From the NCBI GenBank assembly GCA_040770645.1, contig JAXGIS010000006.1, forward strand, positions 52,176-116,175: a stretch of 64,000 nucleotides of DNA. Reading direction: 5' to 3'. Below are positions 38,530-48,623 of this stretch, piece by piece. Below the pieces are notes generated by a model. The model was not told the origin of the DNA. It made no database searches and saw only the letters and a list, made by a program, of their open reading frames with translations. Numbering within the stretch: the first letter of the stretch is position 1; every line of letters begins with the position of its first letter. Made by a program: the position numbers and the translations under genes. Source of the DNA: JAAYZX01 sp040770645 (lineage in GTDB: Bacteria; Actinomycetota; Thermoleophilia; RBG-16-64-13).

Positions 38530-40610
38530 GTGGACACGCAGCAGGGCAACACCACCGAGGGCGTCAACCGAATGGCCCTCTCGCTCTCTGAGCGATGGTC
38601 AGGGCCGGCGGCAGACACGGCGGGCAACCTCCTCGCTACCCAGGCACCTGCCGTGTGCGGCCTCCTGTGCTGGCGCGGCGCTGCCGGTGTGCCCGGCCTG
38701 TGCTGGGTGCAACTCGGACTCGCCTACCTGGACTTCGTGCAGCAGGAATCGTGCGGCCGTTGCACCCCCTGTCGCACCGGTACACACCACATGCGGGACA
38801 TCTTGGCCCGATTACGGGACGGTGACGTCTGTCCCGGAGATCTCGACCTCCTCCGGACGCTGGCAGAAAACGTTGAGGAGTCGGCTTGGTGTGGTGTGGC
38901 CAATACCATACGCGACCCCATGCTGGGCCTACTCGAACTGGGAGCAGAGGACTTCGCCCGGCACGCCCGCGGCGAGACCTGTCCCCCCATCACCACCGTA
39001 GCCTGGATGGCCGCACCCTGCCGTTCCACCTGCCCGGCCGGGATCGACTGCCCCACGTACCTCTTTCAGGCCGGTGAATACATGCCCCACCTCGCCACCG
39101 CCACCGTCAGACGGGACAATCCGCTCCCGGGGATCATCGGCCGCACATGCCCTCATCCCTGCGAGACCAACTGCACCCTCATCCAAGCAGATGTGCCCAT
39201 CGCCATCAATGCCGTCAAGCGTTGGGCAGCCGACCACGCCGAGGGCCTCGGCCGGGACGTGGCGCCTACCGGCGGCTGGGAACTGACCGAAGCCGATACT
39301 GCCGATCCGGCACGACACGCCGTCAATCTCACCGGTCGTGCGCCGGCCGCGCCACCCCTGACGACCCCCTCCGCGGCCTCCACCACCGCCGGCAGCTCTA
39401 CCTCCGCTGCCACCGCGCGGCTCCGCCAACGCGTGGCTGTAATAGGTGCAGGACCCGCGGGCCTCTCCGCCGCCTACTACCTGGCCCGCGCCGGCTTCGC
39501 CCCGGTGATCTACGAGGATCTACCGGTGCCGGGCGGCATGCTCTACGTGGGCATCCCTGAGTACCGCCTACCGAAAGCCATACTGCGCCAAGAAGTAGCA
39601 CTGATCGAGCGCGAAGGCGTGGAGATCCGCTACGAAACCCGGGTGGGTCGCGAAACCGATTTTGCCGAGGTACTGGATGAATATCCGGCCGTCTTTGTTG
39701 GCATCGGTGCGCACGCCGGTCGGGGGCTGGGGGTGCCGGGAGAGGAGCTGAGAGGCTCCATGGACGCCATCGACTTTCTGCGCCGCGTCGCCTTGGGCGA
39801 AACCGTTGAAGTGGGAGAGCGCGTGTTGGTGGTGGGCGGAGGCAACTCAGCCATGGACGCAGCACGCACCTGCATACGCCTGGGTGTGCGCGATGTCACC
39901 GTAGTGTACCGGCGCGAGCGAGGTCAGATGCCGGCCAATCCTTGGGAAATAGCGGAAGCCGAGGAGGAGGGGTTCACTTCCACTTCTTGGCCGCACCGGT
40001 CAGGGTCGAAGGAACTGCGTGTGTCTCGCAACTTGTGTGCCAACCCATGGAGCTCGGTGCTCCCGACGACAGTGGGCGTCTCCGCCCGGTACCCTCGGCC
40101 TGCGACCCCATCGCCCTCCCCGCCGACACCGTTATCAGCGCCGTAGGCCAGCGCCCCGACTTCACGCCCTTCTTGGGTGCTCCAGGGCTAGCCTTCAACC
40201 GCTGGGACTATCTGGAGTGCAACGAACACACCCTCATGACAGACCGGCCGGGGGTCTTCGTCGGCGGCGACGCCGTCTCCGGAGGCGGTCTGGTGATCGA
40301 AGCCATTGCCGCTGGAAAACGGGCGGCTGTACATATTGAGCGCTTCCTGTCCGGGCAACCGGTGGTTGAAGATACCGAGTATCTTCTCCGCCGGGTGGCA
40401 ACGCTGCTGGGAGCCCGAGACAGCCGCCACCCCCTGCCTCCGAACACCGATTGGGGACGTCGCTCCGTATCCGCCATCATGCCCCCCGCTGCCCGGGCGG
40501 CTTCTTTCGCCGAGGCGGAGCAGACGCTCACTGATCAACAAGCACACACGGAGGCCAAGCGCTGCCTACGCTGCCATCGCCCGTTGGTGGTAATCACGAG
40601 TGGCCGCTGA
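38530..40610 (+). CDS. NuoF-C-terminal/GltD-like fused FAD oxidoreductase, frameshifted
   Basis: About 694 residues. Residues 30-145 match the C-terminal 4Fe-4S part of NuoF (SCGRCTPCRTGT, then CGVANTIRDP). Then come a GltD-type 4Fe-4S region (PCRSTCPAGIDCPTY, CPHPCETNC), an Ala/Thr-rich linker, FAD motif VIGAGPAGLSAAYYLARAG, PVPGGMLYVGIPEYRLP, and NAD(P)-binding VVGGGNSAMDAAR. One G is missing near 39972 in a GGGG run; after it ISAVGQRPDF, GVFVGGDAVSGG and CLRCHRP complete GltD. The flavin/NADH part of NuoF is absent. It may shuttle electrons between NAD(P)H and a Fe-S partner such as a hydrogenase or formate dehydrogenase (inference). Start is uncertain: GTG 38530 or ATG 38572. Confidence 0.8.
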
Positions 40611-40663
40611 CCAATCCCTGACCAATCCCAGGTGGGGCGCACCGACAAGGGGTTCGAAGGCCG

Positions 40664-41176
40664 ATGTTCACAGACGCAGCTTCATCTTCTCTCCTATTTC
40701 GGGAGGTCCAGCGTTTCCGGCAGTGGTACGTGGTACTGATACTGGCTGTGGTGGCTGTGCTGCAATGGTGGGGTTTTGTGACCCAAATCGTGCTCGGACG
40801 CCCATTCGGTTCAAACCCCGGCCCGGATTGGCTGGTATTGGTGTTCTGGGTCGTGTTCGGCATAGTCTTCCCCCTTGGGTTCGCAGCCCTGCGGCTGGAA
40901 ACACGCGTGGAACCAGGGTTGCTCCGTGTCAGGCTGGTGCCGCTCAGCCACCTGCGCATTCCCATCCACACCATCCGCCATGCTGAAGTCGTGACCTACC
41001 ACCCTTTTCGCGACTTCGGCGGCTGGGGGTTGCGCTGGTCGGGCAAAGGGCGCGCGCTGAACGCGTACGGCTCGCGCGGGGTGCAACTCATCCTCGATGA
41101 CGGGAGCAGGATTCTTGTGGGCTCTCAGCGGCCCGACGAGCTGTTGATCGCCCTGCACGCCGCCGGTTACGCATAG
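40664..41176 (+). CDS. Two-helix membrane protein (DUF6141-like)
   Basis: 170 residues. Two transmembrane helices (WYVVLILAVVAVLQWWGF and WLVLVFWVVFGIVFPLGFAA) are followed by a cytosolic or surface beta-rich part with RDFGGWGLRWSGKG and GVQLILDDGSRILVGSQRP. This looks like the small PH-like membrane family DUF6141, with unknown role. 53 bases after the oxidoreductase gene on the same strand. Confidence 0.7.
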   Translation: MFTDAASSSLLFREVQRFRQWYVVLILAVVAVLQWWGFVTQIVLGRPFGSNPGPDWLVLVFWVVFGIVFPLGFAALRLETRVEPGLLRVRLVPLSHLRIPIHTIRHAEVVTYHPFRDFGGWGLRWSGKGRALNAYGSRGVQLILDDGSRILVGSQRPDELLIALHAAGYA

Positions 41177-41276
41177 GAGCCGGGCAGCGCACGCGGGCGG
41201 TGCGAGCGGGCACCCCCCGGTGCCTATGTGTATGCGTCCCCAGATGCCTCGTGTCCCTGGACTCAGTTATATCTCA

Positions 41277-41297
41277 ATGATATTGTTGTGATATCAT
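41277..41297. promoter_or_regulatory. Inverted repeat operator candidate upstream of the SPFH operon
   Basis: ATGATAT-N7-ATATCAT, a perfect 7-bp inverted repeat in an AT-rich island (from TTATATCTCAATG on) within a GC-rich context. It lies 42-62 bases before the SPFH start and overlaps the probable -10 region. The ribbon-helix-helix protein encoded two genes later is an obvious candidate binder (inference). Confidence 0.5.
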
Positions 41298-41338
41298 CAC
41301 CCTCTCACACCGGGACTTACGTCATGGAAAGGAGCATC

Positions 41339-42376
41339 ATGGACGTGCAGGTTTCAAGCGTGAACCGCGAACGACCCGGGCGCACTGTCAGCGGATGGGG
41401 CATGTTGGCCGTCACTGTCGTGCTCTTGCTGGGCGGTGCCGCGGTCTTCATCTACGGCATAGTTCGAGGCGCTTCGTCCGCGGCCGAGCAACCGGTTTGG
41501 TGGATGTTCATATCGGGGCTGATAGCCATGACAGTGGCATTCGTGTTCATGTCCGGCTTCTTCACGCTCCAACCCAACGAGGCCCGCGTACTCATCCTTT
41601 TCGGTTCTTACAAAGGCACGGCACGCAAGACCGGGTTTCTTTGGGCAAACCCCTTTTACTCCAATGGTCCCTCGCAGCCCACGAGGACTGCCTCACAAGC
41701 GCAGGCGGGCGCCACGGCCGCAGCGGTCACAGCCGCCAGACAGGCCGCGGGAGCGCCCGCCAAAGGCCAAAAACGCTACAAGATCTCGCTGCGCGCACGT
41801 ACGCTCAACGGCGACAAGCTCAAAGTCAATGACACCCGTGGCAACCCCATTGAGATAGCGGCCGTGGTGGTGTGGCGCGTGCACGACACCGCGCAGGCGA
41901 TCTTCGATGTGGACGACTACGAGGCCTACGTCTCCATGCAGAGCGAATCGGCGGTTCGGCATCTGGCCAGCGCCTACGCATACGACCACGGCGAAGATGT
42001 CGAGACCGCGGGTGAGATCACACTGCGCAGCAACATCGAAGAGGTCTCGGCCGCTTTGCGTGAAGAACTGCAGCAGCGCCTGGCCAAAGCCGGAGTGGTG
42101 GTGGAAGAGGCACGATTGACACACCTGGCCTACTCGCCGGAGATCGCGCAGGCCATGTTGCGCCGCCAGCAGGCGGAAGCGGTGATCGCTGCCAGGCAGA
42201 AGATCGTGCACGGCGCCGTCAGCATGGTGGATATGGCGTTGCGCGAACTGTCGGAGAAACAGGTGCTGGAGCTCGACGATGAACGCAAAGCCGCTATGGT
42301 CAGCAACTTGATGGTGGTGCTTTGTGGCGAATCGGAGGTCCATCCGGTGCTCAATGCAGGTACGCTTTACTCGTAG
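41339..42376 (+). CDS. SPFH/band-7 domain membrane protein
   Basis: About 345 residues. ATG at 41339 follows AAAGGAG. Two N-terminal transmembrane helices (LAVTVVLLLGGAAVFIYGIV and MFISGLIAMTVAFVFMSGFF) precede the SPFH domain (FTLQPNEARVLILFGSYKGT, RGNPIEIAAVVVWRVHDT, YVSMQSESAVRHLASAYAYD). A C-terminal coiled coil with VEEARLTHLAYSPEIAQAML and many Glu/Ala/Gln follows, as in stomatin/flotillin-like scaffold proteins. These form membrane microdomain cages. Its pairing with a downstream Arc-type DNA-binding protein recurs in several Gram-positive lineages, as far as I recall. Confidence 0.9.
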   Translation: MDVQVSSVNRERPGRTVSGWGMLAVTVVLLLGGAAVFIYGIVRGASSAAEQPVWWMFISGLIAMTVAFVFMSGFFTLQPNEARVLILFGSYKGTARKTGFLWANPFYSNGPSQPTRTASQAQAGATAAAVTAARQAAGAPAKGQKRYKISLRARTLNGDKLKVNDTRGNPIEIAAVVVWRVHDTAQAIFDVDDYEAYVSMQSESAVRHLASAYAYDHGEDVETAGEITLRSNIEEVSAALREELQQRLAKAGVVVEEARLTHLAYSPEIAQAMLRRQQAEAVIAARQKIVHGAVSMVDMALRELSEKQVLELDDERKAAMVSNLMVVLCGESEVHPVLNAGTLYS

Positions 42377-42415
42377 TCAGACAACCACAGGAAGGAAGAT
42401 CCGGCACTAGGCGAC

Positions 42416-42613
42416 GTGGCGGCCCGCAAACAGTATCCGTTACGTATCGACCCCGCGCTCTGGGCAGAGTTGGAGGCATGGGCAGCCGACGAACTGCGCA
42501 GTGTCAACGGTCAGATCGAGTATTTGTTGCGACAGGCGGTGATACGCCGCAGGGGCGGCCGACGAGAATCACCTGTGGCCATGAGTGAGGACGCTGAGGG
42601 GAAGGACTCATGA
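42416..42613 (+). CDS. Ribbon-helix-helix (Arc-type) DNA-binding protein
   Basis: 65 residues from a GTG start. KQYPLRIDPALWAELEAWAA is the beta-strand plus first helix, and RSVNGQIEYLLRQAVIRRRG the second helix of an Arc/CopG ribbon-helix-helix fold. A short acidic tail follows. Directly after the SPFH gene (39 bases) and overlapping the next gene's start by four bases. It probably autoregulates this operon through the inverted repeat at 41277. A lone antitoxin is less likely because no toxin gene is adjacent. Confidence 0.8.
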   Translation: MAARKQYPLRIDPALWAELEAWAADELRSVNGQIEYLLRQAVIRRRGGRRESPVAMSEDAEGKDS

Positions 42614-44103
42614 AAAGACGGTCGGGTAAAGATGATCGCTGGGTTGGCGCCGCCGCAGCGGCTGCGGCGCTCACTCTGGTATTCCTATGCTTGGCGGGGT
42701 GCGGCGGCACCACCACGACATCGCCTCCAACCACAGCCGCCTCGGATGGAACAAGCGGCCCCACCATCCCCACTACCAGCACCTCGCCTCCAAACGGGGC
42801 TCCCGACCTCGACCTCCTGTCGCACCGGGCCTTCGCGCTTCTCGACTCCTTCGTGGCCGGCGACTACGACACCATCTTCCGAAGCTTCGACCAGACCATG
42901 AAGAACAGCCTCCCTCCCGAGAAACTGGCACAGGTGTGGGAGAAGCAGGTGATCGCCCAAGTGGGCCCTTACAAGGGGCACACCGGCGCCCGGCAGGAGT
43001 CGGCCGACGGGTACGAAGCCGTCATCATACAAGCGCAGTTCGAGAAGGCCGCCCTAGACGTACGCTGGGTATTTGATGCCCACGGTCTCGTGGCGGGGCT
43101 GTTCTTCCAACCCGCGCAAACGGCATACACGTCACCCGCATACGTGAAACCAGATTCGTTCACTTCACAAGAAGTCACGGTAAGGAATGGGGCGTGGGTG
43201 CTACCCGGCACACTCACGTTACCAAGGGACGCCTCGGAGCCGGTGCCGGGCCTCGTACTCGTCCACGGTTCCGGGCCCAACGACCGCGACGAGACACTCG
43301 GCCCCAACAAACCGTTCCGTGACCTAGCCGAGGGACTGGCAAGCATCGGTGTCGCCGTCCTCAGATACGACAAGCGCTCTTTCGTCTACCCCAAAGAGAC
43401 CGCGGGAGACGCGGGTATCACCCTGAACGAAGAGACCGTGGACGACGCAGCGGCAGCCTTCCACTTCTTGCGCACCATCCCCGAAATAGATCCAGCCCGC
43501 GTGTTTATTTTGGGCCACAGCCTGGGCGGCTATGCCATTCCCCGCATCGGTCTGCTGACGCCCGAGGCTGCGGGGTTCATATTGATGGCCGCCGCCGCCC
43601 GTCCCTTGGAAGACCTCATCTTGGAGCAGTTGGAGTACATCTACTCTCTGAGTCCGCAGCCATCCGAAGAAGAGACCGCCGGTCTCGCGGCCGTCACGCG
43701 ACCAAGTGCACTTGGTCAAAGCCCTTCTCTCACACCGAGCACCCCCGCCTCCAGGCTCCCGTTGGGCATTCCGGCATCGTACTGGCTGGATCTACCACGC
43801 GACTACAGCCCGGCCTCGACCGTAGCTGAACTCGGGCAGCCGGTACTAGTCATACAGGGCGGCCGCGACTATCAGGTCACCGAAGCCGACTTCCGCCTGT
43901 GGGAGGCGGCACTGGTAGTCGTTCCCGGATCGGAGTTCAGGCTCTATCCGGACCTCAACCATCTGTTTGTCCAAGGGAAAGGCATGGCACGCCCGGCGAG
44001 ATACCTGCAGGGCGGACACGTGGCAGCCGAAGTGATCGCCGACATCGCCCAATGGATGGCGAGCATCGTCGTCGCGCCCCGCGACTCACCTGGGCAACAC
44101 ACC
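42610..44103 (+). CDS. Lipoprotein alpha/beta hydrolase (DUF3887 + hydrolase)
   Basis: About 498 residues. Signal peptide with lipobox FLCLAGCGG and a Thr/Pro-rich spacer. An N-terminal 100-residue DUF3887-like domain (LLDSFVAGDYDTIFRSFDQT) is followed by an alpha/beta hydrolase: oxyanion region LVLVHGSGPNDRDE, nucleophile GHSLGGYAI, acid in VIQGGRDYQV, His in LNHLFVQGKG. Probable secreted esterase or peptidase with unknown substrate. No stop codon separates it from the DUF711-like sequence: an ATGA junction at 44104 would give a stop in another frame. The boundary here is therefore inferred, and a true fusion cannot be excluded. Confidence 0.8.
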
Positions 44104-45159
44104 ATGACTACGAGCGAACGCATCGTGCGAACCGTTTGCCTCTTCTGCCGGGAACCCAACCCCGGAGCGGAAGACCGACTCCGTAACGTAGCCGCAACGT
44201 TGATAAGCGCCGGGTTCGAAGTGCAGACACTCCGGATCTGCTGCCCCGCTGCCGACCCCAGCCAATTGATGGAGATCTTCCCCGCAGAAGATCTACTGCT
44301 CTCCGCCGGGACGGTCTCCTTTGCCTCCTGCCTGCGACCCTCCCGGCCCTCTACTCGTCTTCCCGGCTCTTCCTCAACTGCGACCTCACGAACGAGGTCA
44401 TCGGGCCTGAACACGCCGGGCTTCTCATCGACATGGCCCACCGCTATCCCGAAGCCACGTTTCGCTTCGCTTTCACGTTCCGCAACGCGGCCTCCAGTCC
44501 TTACTTCCCGTCCGCCGCCTACGCCCGCGACGGTTTCGCGGTCGGTCTGCAGTCCACCAACCTGGCCGTCGGCTGTACTTCTCTGGAACAGTGGCTTAAT
44601 CGAATGCAGGCCGTGTGGCAGGACCTGGTACGCCTGCTGGATGGAGAATACCCCGGTGAAAGAAGGAAGGATTGCGCCCACCCCGCCGACCACTGGGCAT
44701 CGACTCCTCAGTGGCGCCGCTTTTCAAGGGACCGGGTAGCCTCATTCGCCTCACACGTGAGCTGGGACCGGGTTTCGATAGGGCGGTGACCACGGACTTC
44801 TTCCTGCGCACCACTGCTTTCCTGGCTCACGCCAACCCCGGCCGGTGGGATTGTGTGGGCTCATGTTTCCGTGCCTGGAGGATTTCGAACTGGCCGAGGA
44901 GTACGACCGGGGTCGCTTCTCCTTAGAACGGAACCTGTTCCTGGCTCTGCACTCCGGCCTGGGCGTAGACACTTACCCATTCGGCACAGATGAGAACCCG
45001 GCGCGCTTGGCCGAAGTGCTGCGCTTGGTTCAGGGGCTCGCCCGCAAGCACGCCAAGCCGCTTTCTGTGCGCCTGGTCAGCGATGGGCGTGCACGCATAG
45101 GCGAGCGCACCCACTTCCAAAACCCCTACCTCAAAGACGTCTGGGTGAGGGCGCTCTAA
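44104..45159 (+). CDS. DUF711-like protein, frameshifted three times
   Basis: About 352 residues when read across missing bases near 44320, 44670 and 44850. Start MTTSERIVRTVCLFCREPNP. Then come GFEVQTLRIC, LPALYSSSRLFLNCDLTNEV, FAVGLQSTNLAVGC, GIDSSVAPLFKGPGSLIRL, CGLMFPCLEDFELAEEY and GERTHFQNPYL. The arrangement (an I-D-S-S-V-A-P block and a C-G-L-M-F-P-C-L-E-D block) resembles DUF711 proteins, which belong to the PFL-like group and have unknown activity. It overlaps or continues from the lipoprotein hydrolase, yet it lacks a signal and looks cytosolic, which argues that the two are separate genes. Confidence 0.6.
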
Positions 45160-45358
45160 ACGCTCCAAGCGGCCTATGAGTGAGTATCATGACTGGACAC
45201 GCCCCGAAAGTTGAAGCCACGCCGGCCGTATCGCCGGCTCACGGGGGGAGACCGCAGGGTAGGAGGTTGGCATTGGTATTCTCGTGGGATATCGCCGGCA
45301 CGAGAGCGATGAGCAGCGCGGTCGCTGCCGAACCCGTGACACGTAGACGGGTGCCGGT

Positions 45359-47536
45359 GTGATGACCTTGCCCTCCACGTCCTGTCGGTGGCCGGACGGT
45401 GCTGGTACCCCGGCTCCGTTGGGTGCCGCGTATCTCCCGGACAGCGACGCCTACAACTTCGCCCTATACTCCACGTACGCCTCCCGCGTGGATCTCCACC
45501 TCTACCGACGAGAGGATCCGGCGCACCCCGTCTTCTCACTGACCCTGGATCCTCGCGTCCACAAAAGTGGCCGGGTGTGGCATTGTCGCCTCCCGGCAGC
45601 AGGTCTCCACGACGCCGAACTGTACGGCTACCAGGTGGACGGGCCTTTCGACCCCGCCGCTGGGCATCGCTTCGATCCGGAGAAAGTGCTGTTGGACCCC
45701 TATGCGCGCAAGGTGTTTTTCCCACCCGCCTACAGCCGCCAGGCGTGTGCGCAACCCGGCCCCACGGTCGGACGCGCGCCGCTGGGCGTGTTGCCTCCAC
45801 GTCAACTCCCGTCCCACCAAGCAGAGCGCGGAGTCGCGGAGGCATCGTGCTCCGGCCCCCGGGTGGCCCCCCGCCACGGCCACAACACCGTAGTCTACGA
45901 GATGCATGTGCGTGGCTTCACCATGCGCCCCAACTCCGGTGTGACCCCCCAAGCGCGCGGCACCTTCCGCGGCATCGTCGAGAAGATCCCCTACCTGCGC
46001 GACCTGGGGGTGACCGTGGTGGAACTACTCCCCGTTCAGCAATACGATCCCCAGGAAGGCAACTACTGGGGCTACATGACACTGAACTTCTTCGCGCCCC
46101 ACGCCGCCTACGCAGCAGTCGGCACTGCCACGGATCCGGCCGGCGATCCCGATCCCGCCACTGAGTTCAAGGACATGGTGGACGCTCTCCACGAGGCCGG
46201 TATCGAGGTGTGGCTGGACGTGGTCTACAACCACACCAGCGAGGCACAGTACACCGGTCCCACTTACTGCTACCGCGGCCTCGACAACAAGACCTACTAC
46301 CTGTTGGAGCCGGGCACCGGCGCCTATCAGGATCACACCGGCTGTGGCAACACCATGCGCACCGCCCATCCCGCCGTGCGCACCCTAATCCTGCAGAGCG
46401 TCCGGCATTGGGCAGAGGAATATGGAATCGACGGCTTCCGCTTCGACCTGGCCTCGGTCTTCACGCGTGATCTCACCGGCGCGGTGGACACCCGTGACCC
46501 GGCCATAGTGGCGGAACTGTCGAATCTGGGCAATCGTCACGACCTGGTCATGGTGGCCGAGGCCTGGGACCTCGCCGCCTACCAGTTGGGCCGCGGCTTC
46601 CCCAGCTTCAGTTGGCGCCAGTGGAACGGTCGTTTTCGCGACGAGCTGCGCGCCTTTGTCCGTGGTGACCCCGGGATGGTGCCCGGACTCATGCGTTGCC
46701 TCTACGGCAGCGACGATCTCTTCCCCGACACCCCGGCCGAAGCCTACCGCCCCTTCCAGAGCATCAACTTTGTAACCTCACACGACGGTTTCTGCCTCTA
46801 CGACCTCGTCTCCTACAACGAGAAACACAACCACGCCAACGGCCACAACAATACCGACGGCTCCAACAACAACCTGAGCTGGAACTGTGGGCACGAAGGG
46901 GACAACGGCGCCCCACCCCAGGTTCTCGCTCTGCGCCGCCGTCAGGCCAAGAACTTCTTCTGCCTGCTCATGCTGGCAGCCGGCACACCCAGTTCCTCGC
47001 CGGCGATGAGTTCCTCAACACCCAAGGCGGCAACAACAACCCCTACAACCAGGACAACGAGACCACCTGGCTGGATTGGGACCTACTCCAAAGCAACGCC
47101 GACATCCACCGCTTCTTCCGGCTCATGATCGCCTTCCGCAAGAGACACCCCTCGCTGGGCCGCAACCACTTCTGGCGGGAGGATGTACGTTGGTTCGGCG
47201 TGGAGGGGCCGACCTCTCGTGGTATTCACGCAGCGTGGCCTTCTTCCTGAGCGGGCCTCTCTCGAGACAGCGACCTCTACGTAATGATCAACGCCTGGGA
47301 GGAGGATTCGGTGTTCAAGATCCAGGTGGGAGAACCCGCCGAGTGGCGGCGCGTGGTCTACGGCCCGGCCCAGCCCTGGCGACATCACAGAGGCAGGCGT
47401 GTTGCCAACGGAGAAAGACAGTGCGGGTGCCGAACACATCGCAGAGAAGCTCACAAGCGACCGGGTCAAAGTGGAGACCAGGTCAATCGTGGTCCTCGAA
47501 AGGCAGGGTCGAAACACGCCCCGCCGGCAGTGCTAG
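45359..47536 (+). CDS. glgX: Glycogen debranching enzyme GlgX (isoamylase type), frameshifted
   Basis: About 725 residues; cleaves alpha-1,6 links of limit-dextrin side chains. N-terminal CBM48 module (LYSTYASRVDLHLYRREDP), then GH13 motifs: VVYEMHVRGFT, LDVVYNHTSE, nucleophile DGFRFDLASV, acid/base MVAEAWDLAAY and FVTSHDGF. Frame changes near 46985, 47205, 47260 and 47370 must be bridged; the pieces FLAGDEFLNTQGGNNNPY, DLSWYSRSVAFFLSG, VMINAWEEDSVFKIQVG and a final TEAGVLPTEKDSAGAEH follow in order to the TAG at 47534. Residues 125-185 look scrambled, suggesting further compensating indels. The gene starts and ends in the same frame. Confidence 0.85.
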
Positions 47537-47568
47537 GCACACGGCTCTTCGTGAGTGTCCAGCTGACG

Positions 47569-47594
47569 GGGAGCCTGAACGGCGTTGGGCTCCC
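47569..47594. terminator. Hairpin between convergent glgX and galE
   Basis: GGGAGCC (47569-47575) and GGCTCCC (47588-47594) with a 12-base loop, in the 79-base gap between two convergent stops. A good position for a shared terminator; no U-run. Confidence 0.5.
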
Positions 47595-47615
47595 GCTCGC
47601 CGGAAACGGCACGGA

Positions 47616-48623
47616 CTATCCCGCCGAACCGCCGCCCGGGTGAGCGCCGTATGCGTGAGGGTGCGCCCGGTGCCAGGCCCAAGCGTCGCCCACCATGGTC
47701 TCGAGTGACGACCGAACGGGAGACCATCCCAGAACCGCCCGGGCACGCTCGTTAGAGGCTACCAACATGGCCGGATCGCCCGGACGGGGCGGGCCCATCC
47801 GCACCTCTACCTCCCGATCGGCCACGGCGGCACACGTGCGCACCACGTCCAAGTTCGAGAATCCACGCCCCGAACCCAAGTTGAGGATACCTCCCTCTCC
47901 GCCCTCAACCAGCCGCTCCAAGCCCAACCGGTGGGCAAGAGCCAGATCGAGCACGTGTATATAGTCGCGGACACAGGTCCCATCAGGCGTGGGGTAGTTG
48001 TCACCGTAGATCTCAAAGATGCCTTGCCCGTCGGCCATAGCTTGAAGGATCCGCGGCACGATGTGTGTCTCTGGGACGTGGGCCTCGCCCATGGAGCCGT
48101 CAGGCCATGCTCCCGCCACATTGAAGTAGCGAAAGCGAATAGTGCGTAGACCGTGCAACTGCTCATACCAATCCAGGAGCTGTTCAAACATGTGTTTGGA
48201 TGCTCCGTACGCATTGATGGGTCGGACGGGAGCCGACTCGGAGATGGGGATACTGTCAGGCTCGCCGTACACAGCGGCCGTGGAAGAGAAGACGAAGTTC
48301 CTTACGCCGTGACGGACCATGGCATCGAGCAATTGCTGGGGCCGGCAGACGTTGTTGCGAAAGTACTTGCCGGGTTCAGTCTGCGATTCGGCCACTTCAA
48401 TGTATCCAGCCAGATGCAGGACGGCGTCGCATCCGGGCAGCATGCGGTCGAGCACAGCGGCATCGCCCACATTCCCGACCACCAATTCGGTTCGGGGGTC
48501 AACGGCCTGGGCCCAACCCCGCTCCAGGTTGTCCACCACAACCACTTGGTGCCACGAATCAAGCAGATGACGGACAGTGATAGAACCTATGTAGCCGGCG
48601 CCACCAGTGACCAGTATCTTCAT
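47616..48623 (-). CDS. galE: UDP-glucose 4-epimerase
   Basis: About 335 residues; interconverts UDP-glucose and UDP-galactose. NAD-binding GGAGYIGS at residues 8-15, FSSTAAVYG (catalytic Ser/Thr), YGASK (Tyr-Lys pair), RYFNVAGAWPDG and RDYIHVLDLA. ATG at 48623 overlaps the stop of the MarR gene (ATGA); an upstream extension of the frame lies inside that gene. It supplies sugars for glycogen or surface glycans, fitting its neighbours. Complete without frameshift. Confidence 0.94.
   Translation of the reverse strand: MKILVTGGAGYIGSITVRHLLDSWHQVVVVDNLERGWAQAVDPRTELVVGNVGDAAVLDRMLPGCDAVLHLAGYIEVAESQTEPGKYFRNNVCRPQQLLDAMVRHGVRNFVFSSTAAVYGEPDSIPISESAPVRPINAYGASKHMFEQLLDWYEQLHGLRTIRFRYFNVAGAWPDGSMGEAHVPETHIVPRILQAMADGQGIFEIYGDNYPTPDGTCVRDYIHVLDLALAHRLGLERLVEGGEGGILNLGSGRGFSNLDVVRTCAAVADREVEVRMGPPRPGDPAMLVASNERARAVLGWSPVRSSLETMVGDAWAWHRAHPHAYGAHPGGGSAG

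Noticed and set aside
45180..45361. Short plus-strand open frame before glgX
   Set aside because: 60 residues without a ribosome site or known pattern; probably non-coding leader.
45174..45845. Minus-strand 223-codon open frame opposite the glgX start
   Set aside because: Arg-rich, low complexity, opposite the conserved CBM48 region of GlgX.
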